This document shows, piece by piece, positions 35,589 to 44,706 of a DNA stretch of 64,000 nucleotides. Source of the DNA: Burkholderiales bacterium PBB1 (GTDB lineage Bacteria; Pseudomonadota; Gammaproteobacteria; Burkholderiales; Burkholderiaceae_C). Location of the stretch: assembly GCA_002255905.1 (NCBI GenBank), contig NKIN01000001.1, positions 1 to 64,000 on the forward strand, in the 5' to 3' direction. Every line of letters starts with the position of its first letter. Within the stretch, counting starts at the first letter, position 1. A program made the translations under genes and the position numbers. Below the pieces are notes generated by a model. The model did not search any database. It saw nothing but the letters and a program-made list of their open reading frames with translations, and was not told the DNA's origin.

Positions 35589-37517
35589 TCAGCCCGCTGC
35601 CGCCAGCACCTCGGGCGCCAACCCGGCCCGCGACCGCTCGACCATCCGCCGGTACAGCGACTCCAGGTCGTTCGCAAAGCGAGCGCCGTCGAACAATGGC
35701 GAGGTGGAGCGTTCGCGTTCCAGCCGTGCCCGCATCCCCTGCAGCCGCTCAGGCTGCTGCAGCAGCGAGATCACGCCCGCTTCGTACTCGCTGGCATTGG
35801 CAAACACCAGCTCATCGAGCCCGACCGTGGTCAGCAGGCTGGCCGCGACCCGGGACGCGAAGGTCTCGCCGATCACGGTGGCCAGCGGCACACCCATCCA
35901 CAGCGCATCGCTGGCGGTGGTGTGGGCATTGCACGGCCAGTTGTCGAGCATCAGGTCGGCGAGCGGCAGGCGCGCCAGGTGGTCGCTGACGCTGGCCTTG
36001 GGCGCAAAGATCAGTCGGTCGGGGTCGACGCCGTGGCGCTTGGCTTCGAGGCGCAGATTGGCGGTGGCTTGGGGGTTGTCATGCAGCAGCCACAGCATCG
36101 CGTTCGGCACCGCCTGCAGGATGTGCATCCAGGCGCCGAAGGTGTCGGGGGTGAGCTTGAAGCTCTGGTTGAAGCAGCCCAGCACCAGCGCATGTTTCGG
36201 CAGACCCCATTGCAGCCGGTCCGAGGGCGCGGGGCGCGTGCGCTGGCTGTCGTTGGGCTGGTAGCAATGCGGCATCTGGGCGATGCACTCGGTGTAGTGC
36301 GCGGCGTGCGACAAAGGCGTGGTGACCGCATCGCCGATGAAGTAATCGATGCAGCGCATGCCGGTGGTGGCAGGAAAGCCGAGAAAGCTGACCTGCACCG
36401 GCGCCGGTCGGTAGGCCAGCACCGACAGCCGGCTGTCCTGCGTGTGGCCCTTCAGTTCGACCAGCACATCGATGCCGTCCGCATGGATACGCTGCGCCAT
36501 CGTGCGGGTGTCCATCGTGCGCATGTCAACGAACTGGTCGCAGGCACGTCGCACGCGGTGCTGCATCGGCGTGTTGTCGTCCTTGCCGTAGGAATACAGC
36601 GTGACCTCGAAGTCACGGGTGTTGCGATGCTCCAGTGCCTCGACGAACAGCTGCGCGGTCGCGTGGTTGTGAAAGTCGCAAGACAGGTAGCCGATGCGGA
36701 TGCGGCCGCTGGCGTCGCGCGCGCGGGTCTGTGGCGGTAGCGGCTGGATCTGGCCGCTGTGAAAGTTGGCGGCCTGTTCGGCCACCATCCTGAACAGCGC
36801 GGGCGGATGCGGCACGCCCAGCAGCGCGAAGGTGGCGCCCTCCGCGGCGTCGGCGTCGCGGTGCCTGAGTTCTTGGATCGCTTCCAGCGCTGCAGTGCAC
36901 GATGCATCGAAGTCGCGCCAGTCACAAGCGTACTGACGCATGTGGATCGCCATCAGGCGTGCGGACAGCCTGCTCGGCTGCAGCGCCAACGTGGTCAGGA
37001 AGCTCTCGGCCGCCGCGTTGTAATCCTTCATGTCCTTGAGGACGAGGCCGAGCCGGAAATGCAGGCTGGCATCGGCCACGTCGATCGCCATCGCCTTCAG
37101 GAACGCATCGAGGGCCTCGTGGTGCCGCTTCAGGTGCCACATCGTCGTGCCCTGGTTGACCAGGAAGTCGAACGATGCCTGCGCCTCGGCGTTGTCGCTT
37201 TGCTGTTCGAAGACCGCGGCCGCTTCGTGCCAGCGGTTCTGTTCCAGCAGCGAGATGGTCAGCACCTGCAGTGCGCGCAGATGGCGCGGGTCGTGCGCCA
37301 CGGCGCGCCGCGCGGCATCGGTCGCAGCGGGTAGCGCACCCGCATGCACGTTGGCGATCGCCAGCGACAGCCAATCGTTCGCCTCAAATCGGTGATCGCC
37401 GGACAGCTGGCTCAGACCACGTGCTGCATCAGCCCACTTGTGTGTGGTCACGAGCTGGTAAGCATGGCGCTTGGCTTGCAGATAGGCGGTATCGGCATGC
37501 GTGTGGGCGTGGGCCAT
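35589..37517 (-). CDS. TPR plus OGT-like glycosyltransferase (GT41)
   Basis: A 642-residue protein. About 15-240 is TPR-like helices ([40 protein letters not shown]). About 280-635 is a GT41/SPINDLY O-GlcNAc transferase domain ([76 protein letters not shown]). Such enzymes transfer a sugar to Ser/Thr of proteins. I chose the ATG at 37517 with GAGGAC before it over an upstream GTG. The place just before fliC, divergent to it, makes flagellin the likely acceptor. Confidence 0.87.
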   Translation of the reverse strand: MAHAHTHADTAYLQAKRHAYQLVTTHKWADAARGLSQLSGDHRFEANDWLSLAIANVHAGALPAATDAARRAVAHDPRHLRALQVLTISLLEQNRWHEAAAVFEQQSDNAEAQASFDFLVNQGTTMWHLKRHHEALDAFLKAMAIDVADASLHFRLGLVLKDMKDYNAAAESFLTTLALQPSRLSARLMAIHMRQYACDWRDFDASCTAALEAIQELRHRDADAAEGATFALLGVPHPPALFRMVAEQAANFHSGQIQPLPPQTRARDASGRIRIGYLSCDFHNHATAQLFVEALEHRNTRDFEVTLYSYGKDDNTPMQHRVRRACDQFVDMRTMDTRTMAQRIHADGIDVLVELKGHTQDSRLSVLAYRPAPVQVSFLGFPATTGMRCIDYFIGDAVTTPLSHAAHYTECIAQMPHCYQPNDSQRTRPAPSDRLQWGLPKHALVLGCFNQSFKLTPDTFGAWMHILQAVPNAMLWLLHDNPQATANLRLEAKRHGVDPDRLIFAPKASVSDHLARLPLADLMLDNWPCNAHTTASDALWMGVPLATVIGETFASRVAASLLTTVGLDELVFANASEYEAGVISLLQQPERLQGMRARLERERSTSPLFDGARFANDLESLYRRMVERSRAGLAPEVLAAAG

Positions 37518-37663
37518 CGAATAGTCCTCGAGCGAAACAACGTGCAGCACCTGGCGGCGCGGATCACCTGAATCTAGAGGGAGGAACACCCGCAGATGGT
37601 TTGAAAAGCGAGGTTCACGCTGGGCTTATCGCCGAGACAAATCGGTGGGTTCACAAAATTTGC

Positions 37664-37690
37664 TCAAGTCGCCAGATCACCAGACGAAAA
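37664..37690 (+). promoter_or_regulatory. Sigma-28-like promoter of fliC1
   Basis: TCAA (37664-37667), exactly 15 bases, then GACGAAAA (6/8 to GCCGATAA). The predicted start near 37698 gives a leader of about 236 bases before the ATG. The whole 416-base gap (37518-37933) contains this promoter and the leader but no gene that I can support. Confidence 0.6.
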
Positions 37691-37933
37691 CATTTCCAAC
37701 GAGGCGTCTGTCCCAAGCTTCGTGGTCCGGAACAGCCGACCGCAGGTCCCCACAACCTATCAAACGGGGGTTTGCAGGATGACTGCCGCCGGGCGCAGCC
37801 GGTCCAGGGACTCTCGGAACGTGCCACTGCACCGACCGCCCGAAGACTGGCTCGATCGAGGTGGGGCAACCCGCCTCAGTCGAGGCAAAGCCGGCGTCCA
37901 CGCCGGGAGTTCATCAACCTAAGGAGCTTTTTC

Positions 37934-39130
37934 ATGGCACTGACCATCAACACCAATGTGAATTCGCTGACGGCTCAGCGCAACCTGAGCACGTCGCAGT
38001 CGTCGCTGTCCACCTCGCTGCAACGCTTGTCCTCTGGCTTGCGTGTCAACAGCGCCAAAGACGACGCCGCAGGCCTCGCGATTGCCGAACGTCTGAACTC
38101 TCAAGTTCGTGGCCTCGGCGTCGCCTCGCGCAACGCCAACGACGGCATCTCGCTGGCGCAGACCGCTGAAGGCGCGCTGGGCAAGGTGACCGAATCGCTG
38201 CAGCGTATCCGTGAACTGGCCGTTCAATCGTCGAACGCCACCAACAGCGCTGACGACCGCAAGGCACTGCAGAACGAAGTCTCGCAACTGCGCGATGAAA
38301 TCGACCGCGTTGCCAAGACCACCACCTTCAACGGCACCAAGCTGCTCGACGGCTCGCTGACCGGCGCCACGTTCCAGATCGGCTCGGGTGCCGGCGAGAA
38401 CATCACCGTCGCTTCGTTGACCAACGCCACCGCTGAAAAGCTGTCGAAGGTCACCTACGGCGCTGCCGACGTGGGCGACATCAGCACCGGCGCGGTCACG
38501 ACGCTGACGGAAATTGCTGCCAACGCGCTGAAGATCACCGTCGACGGCACCGAATACAGCCTCACCGGCGTGAAGGCGGCCAACTCGGCCGAAGAGCGTC
38601 TGGGTCAGGTGGCAGAGGCCATCAACCGCCGCACGTCGGACACCGGCGTCACCGCCTACCTGTCCAAGGAAGCCGACGGCGACTACGCACTGGCCTTCCG
38701 TTCTAGCAAGCTCGACTCGGCTGGTGCTGCTGCTGCGGTTTCGTTCGGCACGGGCTTCACTGTGGCCAGCACCGGCTTCGCCGACGGCAGCGTATCGATC
38801 GCGGGCAGCACCGTTCAGGGCATTGACGCCCTGTCGGTCGAAACCACCGACGACGCATGGCTGTCGATCAAGCAGATCGACAACGCCCTCGACCAGGTCA
38901 ACAGCGCCCGTGCGACCTTGGGTGCACTGCAAAGCCGCTTTGAAACCGCGGTGTCGAACATCGCGATCCAGACGGAAAACACCGCCGCTGCACGGGGTCG
39001 AATCGTCGATGCGGACTTCGCGTCGGAAACGGCCAACCTGTCCCGCTCACAAGTGCTGCAACAAGCTGGCACCGCGATCGTGGCGCAGGCCAATCAGTTG
39101 CCGCAGCAAGTACTGCAGCTGCTGCGATAA
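37934..39130 (+). CDS. fliC: Flagellin FliC, first copy
   Basis: A 398-residue filament subunit. The conserved N-terminal D0/D1 ([39 protein letters not shown]) and C-terminal D1/D0 ([34 protein letters not shown]) are complete. The short variable centre (about 180-300) is rich in Thr/Ser/Ala, giving possible O-glycosylation sites. AAGGAGC lies 7 bases before the ATG. Two hairpins end the transcript. It is one of two flagellins of equal length. Confidence 0.98.
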   Translation: MALTINTNVNSLTAQRNLSTSQSSLSTSLQRLSSGLRVNSAKDDAAGLAIAERLNSQVRGLGVASRNANDGISLAQTAEGALGKVTESLQRIRELAVQSSNATNSADDRKALQNEVSQLRDEIDRVAKTTTFNGTKLLDGSLTGATFQIGSGAGENITVASLTNATAEKLSKVTYGAADVGDISTGAVTTLTEIAANALKITVDGTEYSLTGVKAANSAEERLGQVAEAINRRTSDTGVTAYLSKEADGDYALAFRSSKLDSAGAAAAVSFGTGFTVASTGFADGSVSIAGSTVQGIDALSVETTDDAWLSIKQIDNALDQVNSARATLGALQSRFETAVSNIAIQTENTAAARGRIVDADFASETANLSRSQVLQQAGTAIVAQANQLPQQVLQLLR

Positions 39131-39143
39131 CAGGAAAGGGCAG

Positions 39144-39198
39144 GGTGCCGCTTGCGCGGCACCGCCTTTCTGCATGCCCGGCACTGCCGGGCATTTTT
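39144..39198 (+). terminator. Double terminator after fliC1
   Basis: Two hairpins follow in tandem. GGTGCCGC/GCGGCACC (39144-39163) is closed by a 4-base loop. ATGCCCGGC/GCCGGGCAT (39174-39194) has a 3-base loop and runs into five Ts. The second is a textbook intrinsic terminator, so readthrough into the second flagellin gene should be limited. Confidence 0.85.
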
Positions 39199-39358
39199 CA
39201 TTTCCGGGGCGCAATTTGGCGGGGGTTCACACAGCTTATCGATCGAATGGGGTCTCAAACCGTTCTACAGAATTCGTCTCATCAACAGCGGTCCTTTTTG
39301 ACTGCGACGGATCCGGCAAGTGGTCGGCTCCGGCTTCTGTAGACGTTGGAGACCGACC

Positions 39359-40555
39359 ATGCCACAGACGATCAACACGAACATCAATTCGCTGACTGCA
39401 CAGCGCAACCTGAATGCGTCGCAAGCCTCCTTGTCGACCTCCATTCAGCGCCTGTCCTCGGGGCTGCGTGTCAACAGCGCCAAGGACGATGCCGCGGGCC
39501 TCGCGATCGCCGAGCGCTTGAACACACAGATCCGCGGCCTCAACGTCGCCTCGCGCAACGCCAACGACGGCATCTCGCTGGCGCAGGTGGCTGAAGGCGC
39601 CCTTGGCAAAGTCGGCGACTCGCTGCAGCGCATCCGCGAACTGGCGGTGCAGTCGGCCAACGCCACCAACAGCGCGACCGACCGCGCGGCGTTGCAGGCC
39701 GAAGTGGCCCAGCTCAGCGATGAAGTGAACCGCGTCGCCAAGCAAACCTCATTCAACGGCACGAAGCTGCTCGATGGCAGCTTTACCGCCGCGACGTTCC
39801 AGATTGGCGCCAACTCAGGTGAGGCGATCACCATTGCAGCGCTGACCAATGTCACCACCGACGGTTTGTCGAACGTCACCTACGGATCGGCCGATGTCCC
39901 TGACATCAGCGCGGCAGGTGTCACCACCCTGACTGCGGTCGCCGCTGGGACGCTCGCGATCTCGGTTGGAGGCGTCGAGTACAAGTTGTCCGGCCTCGGC
40001 GTTGCACGCAGTCCCGAGGAGCGACTCGGCCAGGTGGCTGAAGCAATCAATCGACGCACCTCCGACACCGGCGTGACCGCCTACTTGTCCAAGGAGGCCG
40101 ATGGCGACTACGCACTGGCCTTCCGATCCAGCACCCTGGACTCGACCGGCGCTGCCGCAGCGGTCACCTTCGGTGGCTTCACCGTCGCGGAAACCGGCAT
40201 CGGCGACACCAGCGCGACCGTCGCCTCGACCAACGTCGCTGGCTTCAGCACGCTGTCGGTCGCAAGCACAGAGAACGCCTGGCTCGCGATCAAGCAGGTC
40301 GACGATGCACTCGACCAGGTCAACAGCGCACGCGCCACCCTCGGTGCGGTACAGAGCCGATTCGAGACCGCGGTGTCGAACATCGCGATCCAGTCGGAAA
40401 ACACCTCGGCTGCACGCGGTCGCATCGTCGATGCCGACTTTGCGACGGAAACCGCCAACCTGTCGCGCGCGCAGATCCTGCAGCAAGCCGGCACGGCGCT
40501 GGTGGCGCAGGCCAACCAGTTGCCGCAGCAGGTGCTGCAGCTGCTGAAGGGCTGA
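39359..40555 (+). CDS. fliC: Flagellin FliC, second copy
   Basis: A 398-residue flagellin, the same length as the first copy and close to it throughout. D0/D1 ends are complete ([35 protein letters not shown]), and the central segment [20 protein letters not shown] is shared exactly. I chose the ATG at 39359 with GGAG 8-11 bases upstream. Unlike fliC1, fliD and fliS, the 228-base gap before it shows no TCAAG/CGATA promoter, so its control may differ. A stem (GACCCAC/GTGGGTC) follows the stop. Confidence 0.97.
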   Translation: MPQTINTNINSLTAQRNLNASQASLSTSIQRLSSGLRVNSAKDDAAGLAIAERLNTQIRGLNVASRNANDGISLAQVAEGALGKVGDSLQRIRELAVQSANATNSATDRAALQAEVAQLSDEVNRVAKQTSFNGTKLLDGSFTAATFQIGANSGEAITIAALTNVTTDGLSNVTYGSADVPDISAAGVTTLTAVAAGTLAISVGGVEYKLSGLGVARSPEERLGQVAEAINRRTSDTGVTAYLSKEADGDYALAFRSSTLDSTGAAAAVTFGGFTVAETGIGDTSATVASTNVAGFSTLSVASTENAWLAIKQVDDALDQVNSARATLGAVQSRFETAVSNIAIQSENTSAARGRIVDADFATETANLSRAQILQQAGTALVAQANQLPQQVLQLLKG

Positions 40556-40585
40556 TCCGACGCGCTGCGTTTCCACTTCGAAGCG

Positions 40586-40619
40586 CGACCCACGCGGTCC
40601 GATCGGGCTGGGTGGGTCG
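40586..40619 (+). terminator. Hairpin after fliC2
   Basis: GACCCAC (40587-40593) pairs with GTGGGTC (40612-40618), then TTGTCGTTT follows. The stem is 7-8 bp with an 18-base loop, so it is only a moderate terminator candidate. Confidence 0.45.
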
Positions 40620-40633
40620 TTGTCGTTTCGGAC

Positions 40634-40660
40634 TCAAGTTCCAGCGTGCGACACCGATAG
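40634..40660 (+). promoter_or_regulatory. Sigma-28-like promoter of fliD
   Basis: TCAAG start (40634), exactly 15 bases after TCAA, then ACCGATAG (6/8). The ATG of fliD is 26 bases beyond the -10 box, with GAAGGAGC between. Confidence 0.7.
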
Positions 40661-40686
40661 CCCACGAACACTGAAGGAGCGTTCTG

Positions 40687-42141
40687 ATGACGTCTATTGC
40701 ATCCCCTGGTCTGGGCAGCGGTCTCGATGTCAATGGCATCGTCGACAAGCTGGTCGCCATCGAGCAACGCCCCGTCGATCTGCTCACCAAGCAAAAGACC
40801 GAATTACAGGCCAAGCTGTCGTCGTTCGGGTTGCTCAAGAGCTACACGAACAATGTCCACGATGCGGTGGCCAGGCTCGCGGACCCCGCACTGTGGCAAC
40901 AGACTTCGGCGCTCACCACCGATCCGAGCGCGGTCTCGCCGTCATCGACGGCCGCTGCCGTGGCCGGCACCTACAGCGTGGAAGTCCAGCAGCTCGCGCA
41001 GGCGCAGTCGCTGGCCTCGGGCGTCTACGCGAGCAGCGCCGCATCGGTGGGCACCGGCACGCTGAAGATCGAGATCGGCGGCTACGGCAGCGGCACCACG
41101 TTCACGCCGCAGACGCCGCCGAAGACCGTCGACATCGTCATCGGTGTCGGCGAGGACTCGCTGGAAAGCGTGCGCGCGAAGATCAATGCCGCCGATGCCG
41201 GCGTGACGGCGTCGATCGTCAAGGACGCGTCGGGCGCGCGACTGGCGATCAGGTCGACGGCCAGTGGCGTTGACAACGCGATCCGCATCACGGCGACCGC
41301 CGACACCGCGTTGCCTGTCTTGCCGGGCGACCCACCATCGTTGGCCAGCCTGGTCTATGACCCTGGCACGCCAGGCGCCACCAAGCTGACACAGACGGTG
41401 GCTGCGAAGAACGCGCTGGCGACCATCAATGGCCTGTCGGTGAGTTCAGCCACCAACACCTTCACCGACGCGATCGAAGGCGTTTCGTTGAACCTGGGCA
41501 AGGTGACGACCTCGGCGGTCCAGATCCAGGTCGGCCCGAGCAACGATGCGTTCAAGAAGGCCATCAACGATTTCGTCAAGTCCTACAACGAGATCAACAC
41601 CTACCTGACCGCACAGACCAAGTACGACCCCGACACCAAGACCGCCGGCACCTTGCAGGGTGATGGCGCGACGTTGTCGCTGAAGAACCAGCTGCGCTCG
41701 GCGATCACGTTTCCAAGCGGCGCGTCATCGGTCTTCCAGACCCTGTCCGACCTGGGCATCGAGTTGCAGACCGGCGGTGCCTTGTCGGTCAACGACAGCA
41801 AGCTCACCGCCGCGCTTGGCAACCTCGGCGAGGTCAGCAAGGCGTTTTCCAATCCGGGCACGGGTGCCAGCGGCGATCCGAGTGCCGGCCTGGCTGTTCG
41901 ACTGACCGCCTTGACCAATGCCCTGACTCAGACAGACGGTGCGGTCTCGGCGCGCACCGCCGCGTTGCAGGCTTCGATCAAACGCAACGACGACGACGTG
42001 GCGAAGTACCAGACGCGCATCGCTGCCACGAAGGCGCGGCTGCTGGCGCAGTACGGTGGACTCGACACCAAGATCAGCCAGTTGAGCAGCTTGAACACCT
42101 ATATCAACCAGCAGTTCTTCGCAACGAACAAGACGACCTGA
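40687..42141 (+). CDS. fliD: Flagellar filament cap protein FliD
   Basis: A 484-residue cap protein that folds exported flagellin at the filament tip. The N-terminal domain has IASPGLGSGLDVNGIVDKL and GTYSVEVQQLAQAQSL; the C-terminal domain has AINDFVKSYNEINTYL and ends in helices for the cap leg (TRIAATKARLLAQYGGLDTK). GAAGGAGCG precedes the start. It has its own sigma-28-like promoter, 131 bases after fliC2. Confidence 0.97.
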   Translation: MTSIASPGLGSGLDVNGIVDKLVAIEQRPVDLLTKQKTELQAKLSSFGLLKSYTNNVHDAVARLADPALWQQTSALTTDPSAVSPSSTAAAVAGTYSVEVQQLAQAQSLASGVYASSAASVGTGTLKIEIGGYGSGTTFTPQTPPKTVDIVIGVGEDSLESVRAKINAADAGVTASIVKDASGARLAIRSTASGVDNAIRITATADTALPVLPGDPPSLASLVYDPGTPGATKLTQTVAAKNALATINGLSVSSATNTFTDAIEGVSLNLGKVTTSAVQIQVGPSNDAFKKAINDFVKSYNEINTYLTAQTKYDPDTKTAGTLQGDGATLSLKNQLRSAITFPSGASSVFQTLSDLGIELQTGGALSVNDSKLTAALGNLGEVSKAFSNPGTGASGDPSAGLAVRLTALTNALTQTDGAVSARTAALQASIKRNDDDVAKYQTRIAATKARLLAQYGGLDTKISQLSSLNTYINQQFFATNKTT

Positions 42142-42154
42142 GGGGTTGGCGCGC

Positions 42155-42182
42155 TCAAGTGAGGCGCGCGTGGTGCCGATAA
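42155..42182 (+). promoter_or_regulatory. Sigma-28-like promoter of fliS
   Basis: TCAAG at 42155, then GCCGATAA at 42175-42182, an exact match to the -10 consensus. The spacing after TCAA is 16 bases instead of 15. It would drive fliS, fliT and the PilZ gene. Confidence 0.65.
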
Positions 42183-42215
42183 AAAAAGCACACCGACTTC
42201 TTCAGGACACCAGCG

Positions 42216-42668
42216 ATGTTTGCCGCCGCCAACCCCTTTCGGAATGCCAGTTTCAGCGGTCAGTCGAATGCCTATCGTGAGATCGGCGTCACCTCGGCTG
42301 TCGATGGTGCGAACCCACATCGCCTGGTCGAGATGCTGTACGACGGACTGCTCGAGTCGATCGCCCAGGCCCGTGGTGCCATGCACGCCGGAAACATCGA
42401 GTTGAAGTGCCGCAGCGTGAGCCGCGCGGTGCGCATCGTCGAGGAAGGTCTGCTTGCCGCGCTGGACATGGCCTCCGGTGGCGAGCTGGCCGCCAACCTG
42501 GGCCTGCTGTACGGCTATGTGTCGCGGCGCCTCACGCTGGCCAACCTGCGCAACGACGAGGCCATGCTGCAGGAATGCGCCGACCTCGTGCAGCCCTTGC
42601 GCGATGCCTGGTCGCAAATTGCCGCACAGGCTGCTGCACCAGCACCGAAGCGAGTGGTCAACGGATGA
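42216..42668 (+). CDS. fliS: Flagellin export chaperone FliS
   Basis: A 150-residue cytoplasmic chaperone that holds the flagellin C-terminus before export. The start region AYREIGVTSAVDGANPHRLVEMLYDGLLESI is read as the usual first helices, in which Pro-His-x-Leu and LYDG are family marks. The tail is Ala/Pro-rich. fliT starts in an ATGA overlap. Confidence 0.95.
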   Translation: MFAAANPFRNASFSGQSNAYREIGVTSAVDGANPHRLVEMLYDGLLESIAQARGAMHAGNIELKCRSVSRAVRIVEEGLLAALDMASGGELAANLGLLYGYVSRRLTLANLRNDEAMLQECADLVQPLRDAWSQIAAQAAAPAPKRVVNG

Positions 42669-43003
42669 AGCCGCAGCCGCAACCAACCCCAACCGGAACT
42701 GCCATGAGCTCCACCTTGCTCGAGTACTACGAAGCCATCGAGCGCGCCAGCCAGGACATGCTCGAGGCAGCGCGCAATGGCAACTGGGATGCCGTGGTCA
42801 AGCTCGAAGGTGCTTGCGCATTGCTCATCTCCCAGCTCAAACATGCCGCTGCGGATCAGCAGCTTGCCAGCGAGGAGAAGCAGCTGAAGTCGCGCATCAT
42901 GCAGCGCATCCTGGTCAACGATGCAGAGATGCGGGTGCTGGCCGAGCCGTGGCTCGAAGGGCTAGACCACCTGCTGGGCGGTGCCCGCGCCACATTGCAC
43001 TGA
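42665..43003 (+). CDS. fliT: Flagellar chaperone FliT
   Basis: A 112-residue small helical protein placed where FliT, the FliD chaperone and FlhDC modulator, is expected. Weakly conserved marks are STLLEYYEAIERASQDMLEAA and the paired helices with LEGACALLISQL. Start could be 42665, overlapping fliS, or the ATG at 42704, which fits the family length better. Assignment relies on order as much as on sequence. Confidence 0.82.
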   Translation: MKPQPQPTPTGTAMSSTLLEYYEAIERASQDMLEAARNGNWDAVVKLEGACALLISQLKHAAADQQLASEEKQLKSRIMQRILVNDAEMRVLAEPWLEGLDHLLGGARATLH

Positions 43004-43016
43004 GCACTGCCGGGCC

Positions 43017-43775
43017 ATGGACACGCTGCCGATGCCGCTGGATGCCGTCGCTGCCGCGCATGGCGGCCTCGATGACTTTCACATCACGGCACCGGTCGAG
43101 ATTGCAGCCATGCTCAAGCAGCTGCTCGATGCCAATGTGGTGCTCAATCTCAATGCGCCCAACGGGACCGCCGTGGCTGCCACGCTGTGGACGGTGGATG
43201 CCGCACGCGGCGTCATCAGCTTCAGCGCCGACGCCGGATCTCCGCAGTTGCAGGCGCTGATCGAATGCAACGAGGCGGTGGCCGTGGGCTACCTCGACAG
43301 CGTGAAGGTGCAGTTCGATGTGCAGGAGCTGCTGCTGGTACACAACACGCGCACCAGCGCGATCAGCTGCGGCTATCCCCGCGACATGTTCCGTTTCCAG
43401 CGGCGCAACGGCTATCGCGTGCGGCCGCTGCTGCGCCACTCGCCGGCGGCCCGCCTGAACCACCCGATGCTGCGCGACATGCCGCTCGCGCTGCGTGTGC
43501 TCGATGTCAGCATCGGAGGCTGCGCGCTCTTCCTGCCCGACGATGTCCCGATGATCGAGCCTGGCGTGCTGCTCAACGGCGTCGAACTCGAACTCGATGC
43601 CGATACCCGCATCACCACGCCACTGCGGTTGCAGCACGTCACCTCGCTGCAGCACGACGCGGGTGGTGTCCGGCTGGGCTGCGAGATGGTCAATGTCAGC
43701 AGCGACAACCTGCGCGCGCTGCAGCGCTACATCGACCAGACACAGAAGCGTCGCCGCCTGATGGCCTCAGCCTGA
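43017..43775 (+). CDS. YcgR-like flagellar brake with PilZ domain
   Basis: A 252-residue c-di-GMP effector. The N-terminal YcgR domain spans about 15-125; the PilZ domain begins with the Arg motif RRNGYRVRP and carries DVSIGGCAL, the two c-di-GMP-binding signatures, both intact. YcgR slows the motor through MotA or FliG when c-di-GMP is high. It lies 13 bases after fliT. Together with the EAL protein at 9738-10589 it gives a local c-di-GMP brake and release pair. Confidence 0.92.
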   Translation: MDTLPMPLDAVAAAHGGLDDFHITAPVEIAAMLKQLLDANVVLNLNAPNGTAVAATLWTVDAARGVISFSADAGSPQLQALIECNEAVAVGYLDSVKVQFDVQELLLVHNTRTSAISCGYPRDMFRFQRRNGYRVRPLLRHSPAARLNHPMLRDMPLALRVLDVSIGGCALFLPDDVPMIEPGVLLNGVELELDADTRITTPLRLQHVTSLQHDAGGVRLGCEMVNVSSDNLRALQRYIDQTQKRRRLMASA

Positions 43776-43805
43776 GAATTTGTCCACGTTTCGTTACATA
43801 TCGAT

Positions 43806-43844
43806 GACGGCATGCCGTCAAGTCCGATCCGCACTCGCCGACAT
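43806..43844 (+). promoter_or_regulatory. Palindrome and sigma-28-like promoter of the 84-residue gene
   Basis: GACGGCATGCCGTC (43806-43819) is a perfect 14-base palindrome. It overlaps TCAAG (43818), which with 15 bases and GCCGACAT (43837-43844, 6/8) forms a sigma-28-like promoter. The start codon follows 40 bases later after CAGGAG. Confidence 0.6.
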
Positions 43845-43884
43845 CCAGGAAACAGGCAACCCGCCTCGATTCCAGGAGTGAATC

Positions 43885-44139
43885 ATGAGTGTGAACAAGG
43901 TTTCTCCCGCAGGCTCGGTGGATCCACCGGTCGGTCCCGTCCGTCCCGTCGATGCTGCCAGCGGATCATCGCAACAGTCATCCCAGCAGGACCGCAAGGC
44001 ACCCGCTGCCCCCGAGCCCACTGCGCGCCGCTTCCCGTGGCTGAGCTGGGAAACGCGGCAGCTGGAAGCCGCCTCCAAGCAACCGTCACCCTACGGCCGC
44101 GTGCCTTTGCTCGGCGAAACCCTGGACCAGAAGGTGTGA
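43885..44139 (+). CDS. Small unknown protein with sigma-28-like promoter
   Basis: An 84-residue protein with no family I recognise. The first 50 residues are rich in Pro, Ser, Gln and Ala and look disordered. A conserved-looking segment follows: RRFPWLSWETRQLEAASK and then YGRVPLLGETLDQKV. CAGGAG sits 9 bases before the ATG and a sigma-28-like promoter lies 41 bases upstream, both in favour of a real gene. It converges on fliE with a 26-base gap. It has no signal peptide or membrane segment. It could be a late export substrate, a chaperone or a regulator; nothing decides between these. Confidence 0.6.
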   Translation: MSVNKVSPAGSVDPPVGPVRPVDAASGSSQQSSQQDRKAPAAPEPTARRFPWLSWETRQLEAASKQPSPYGRVPLLGETLDQKV

Positions 44140-44165
44140 TGCCCGGCGGGTCGTGAGCGCCTGCC

Positions 44166-44492
44166 TCACACCTGCATGTTCATGATGTCGCTGTAGGCCT
44201 GAACCAGCTTGTTGCGCACCTGGATCGTGGCCTGGAACCCGATCTGCGCCTTCTGCATCGCGACCATCGTCTCTTCGATGCTGACGTTGGGGTTGTCGAG
44301 TTGCACCTCGCGCTGCAACCGTCCTGCTTCCAACTGAGAGTTGCTGACCGCACCCAGTGCCTGCGTCAGCGCGGCCTGGAATCCGCCGCCCGCCGTGGCC
44401 TCTGCGGCCTTCCCCACGGGTAGTCCTTGCGTGTTCAGTCCGGCACGGGCCACTGCCTGGGCAAAGTCGAATGGCTTGAGCGTGACATTCAT
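44166..44492 (-). CDS. fliE: Flagellar basal-body rod-junction protein FliE
   Basis: A 108-residue protein joining the MS ring and rod. The C-terminal helices show the family pattern: LDNPNVSIEETMVAMQKAQI and FQATIQVRNKLVQAYSDIM. I chose the ATG at 44492 behind GGGGGA; the longer frame runs into the intergenic region and fliF. It is divergent from fliF, a common betaproteobacterial arrangement, and the 214 bases between should hold both class II promoters. Confidence 0.95.
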   Translation of the reverse strand: MNVTLKPFDFAQAVARAGLNTQGLPVGKAAEATAGGGFQAALTQALGAVSNSQLEAGRLQREVQLDNPNVSIEETMVAMQKAQIGFQATIQVRNKLVQAYSDIMNMQV

Positions 44493-44706
44493 CGCGTCCC
44501 CCTGGAATCCAACGCCGCAGGCACCGCATCGAGGCGGATGAGCAGCAGGTTTTGATGCTTCCATCGTAGCCAGACGGGTGCGCTGCGATGGGGCGAACTG
44601 GCCGGGGTTTGGTTCGCTTCTCGATCCTTGGAAAGCCACCTGCCGTTCGAATAATGGCTCCCATCGGCCGGCGCTTTCGGCCCTGCACATGCACTGAACG
44701 AGAACG

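Noticed and set aside
39240-39300. Sigma-28 promoter for fliC2 (TCAAA near 39265)
   Set aside because: At 15-16 bases downstream the -10 region reads TCGTCTCA, which has no CGATA-like core, so I do not call it.
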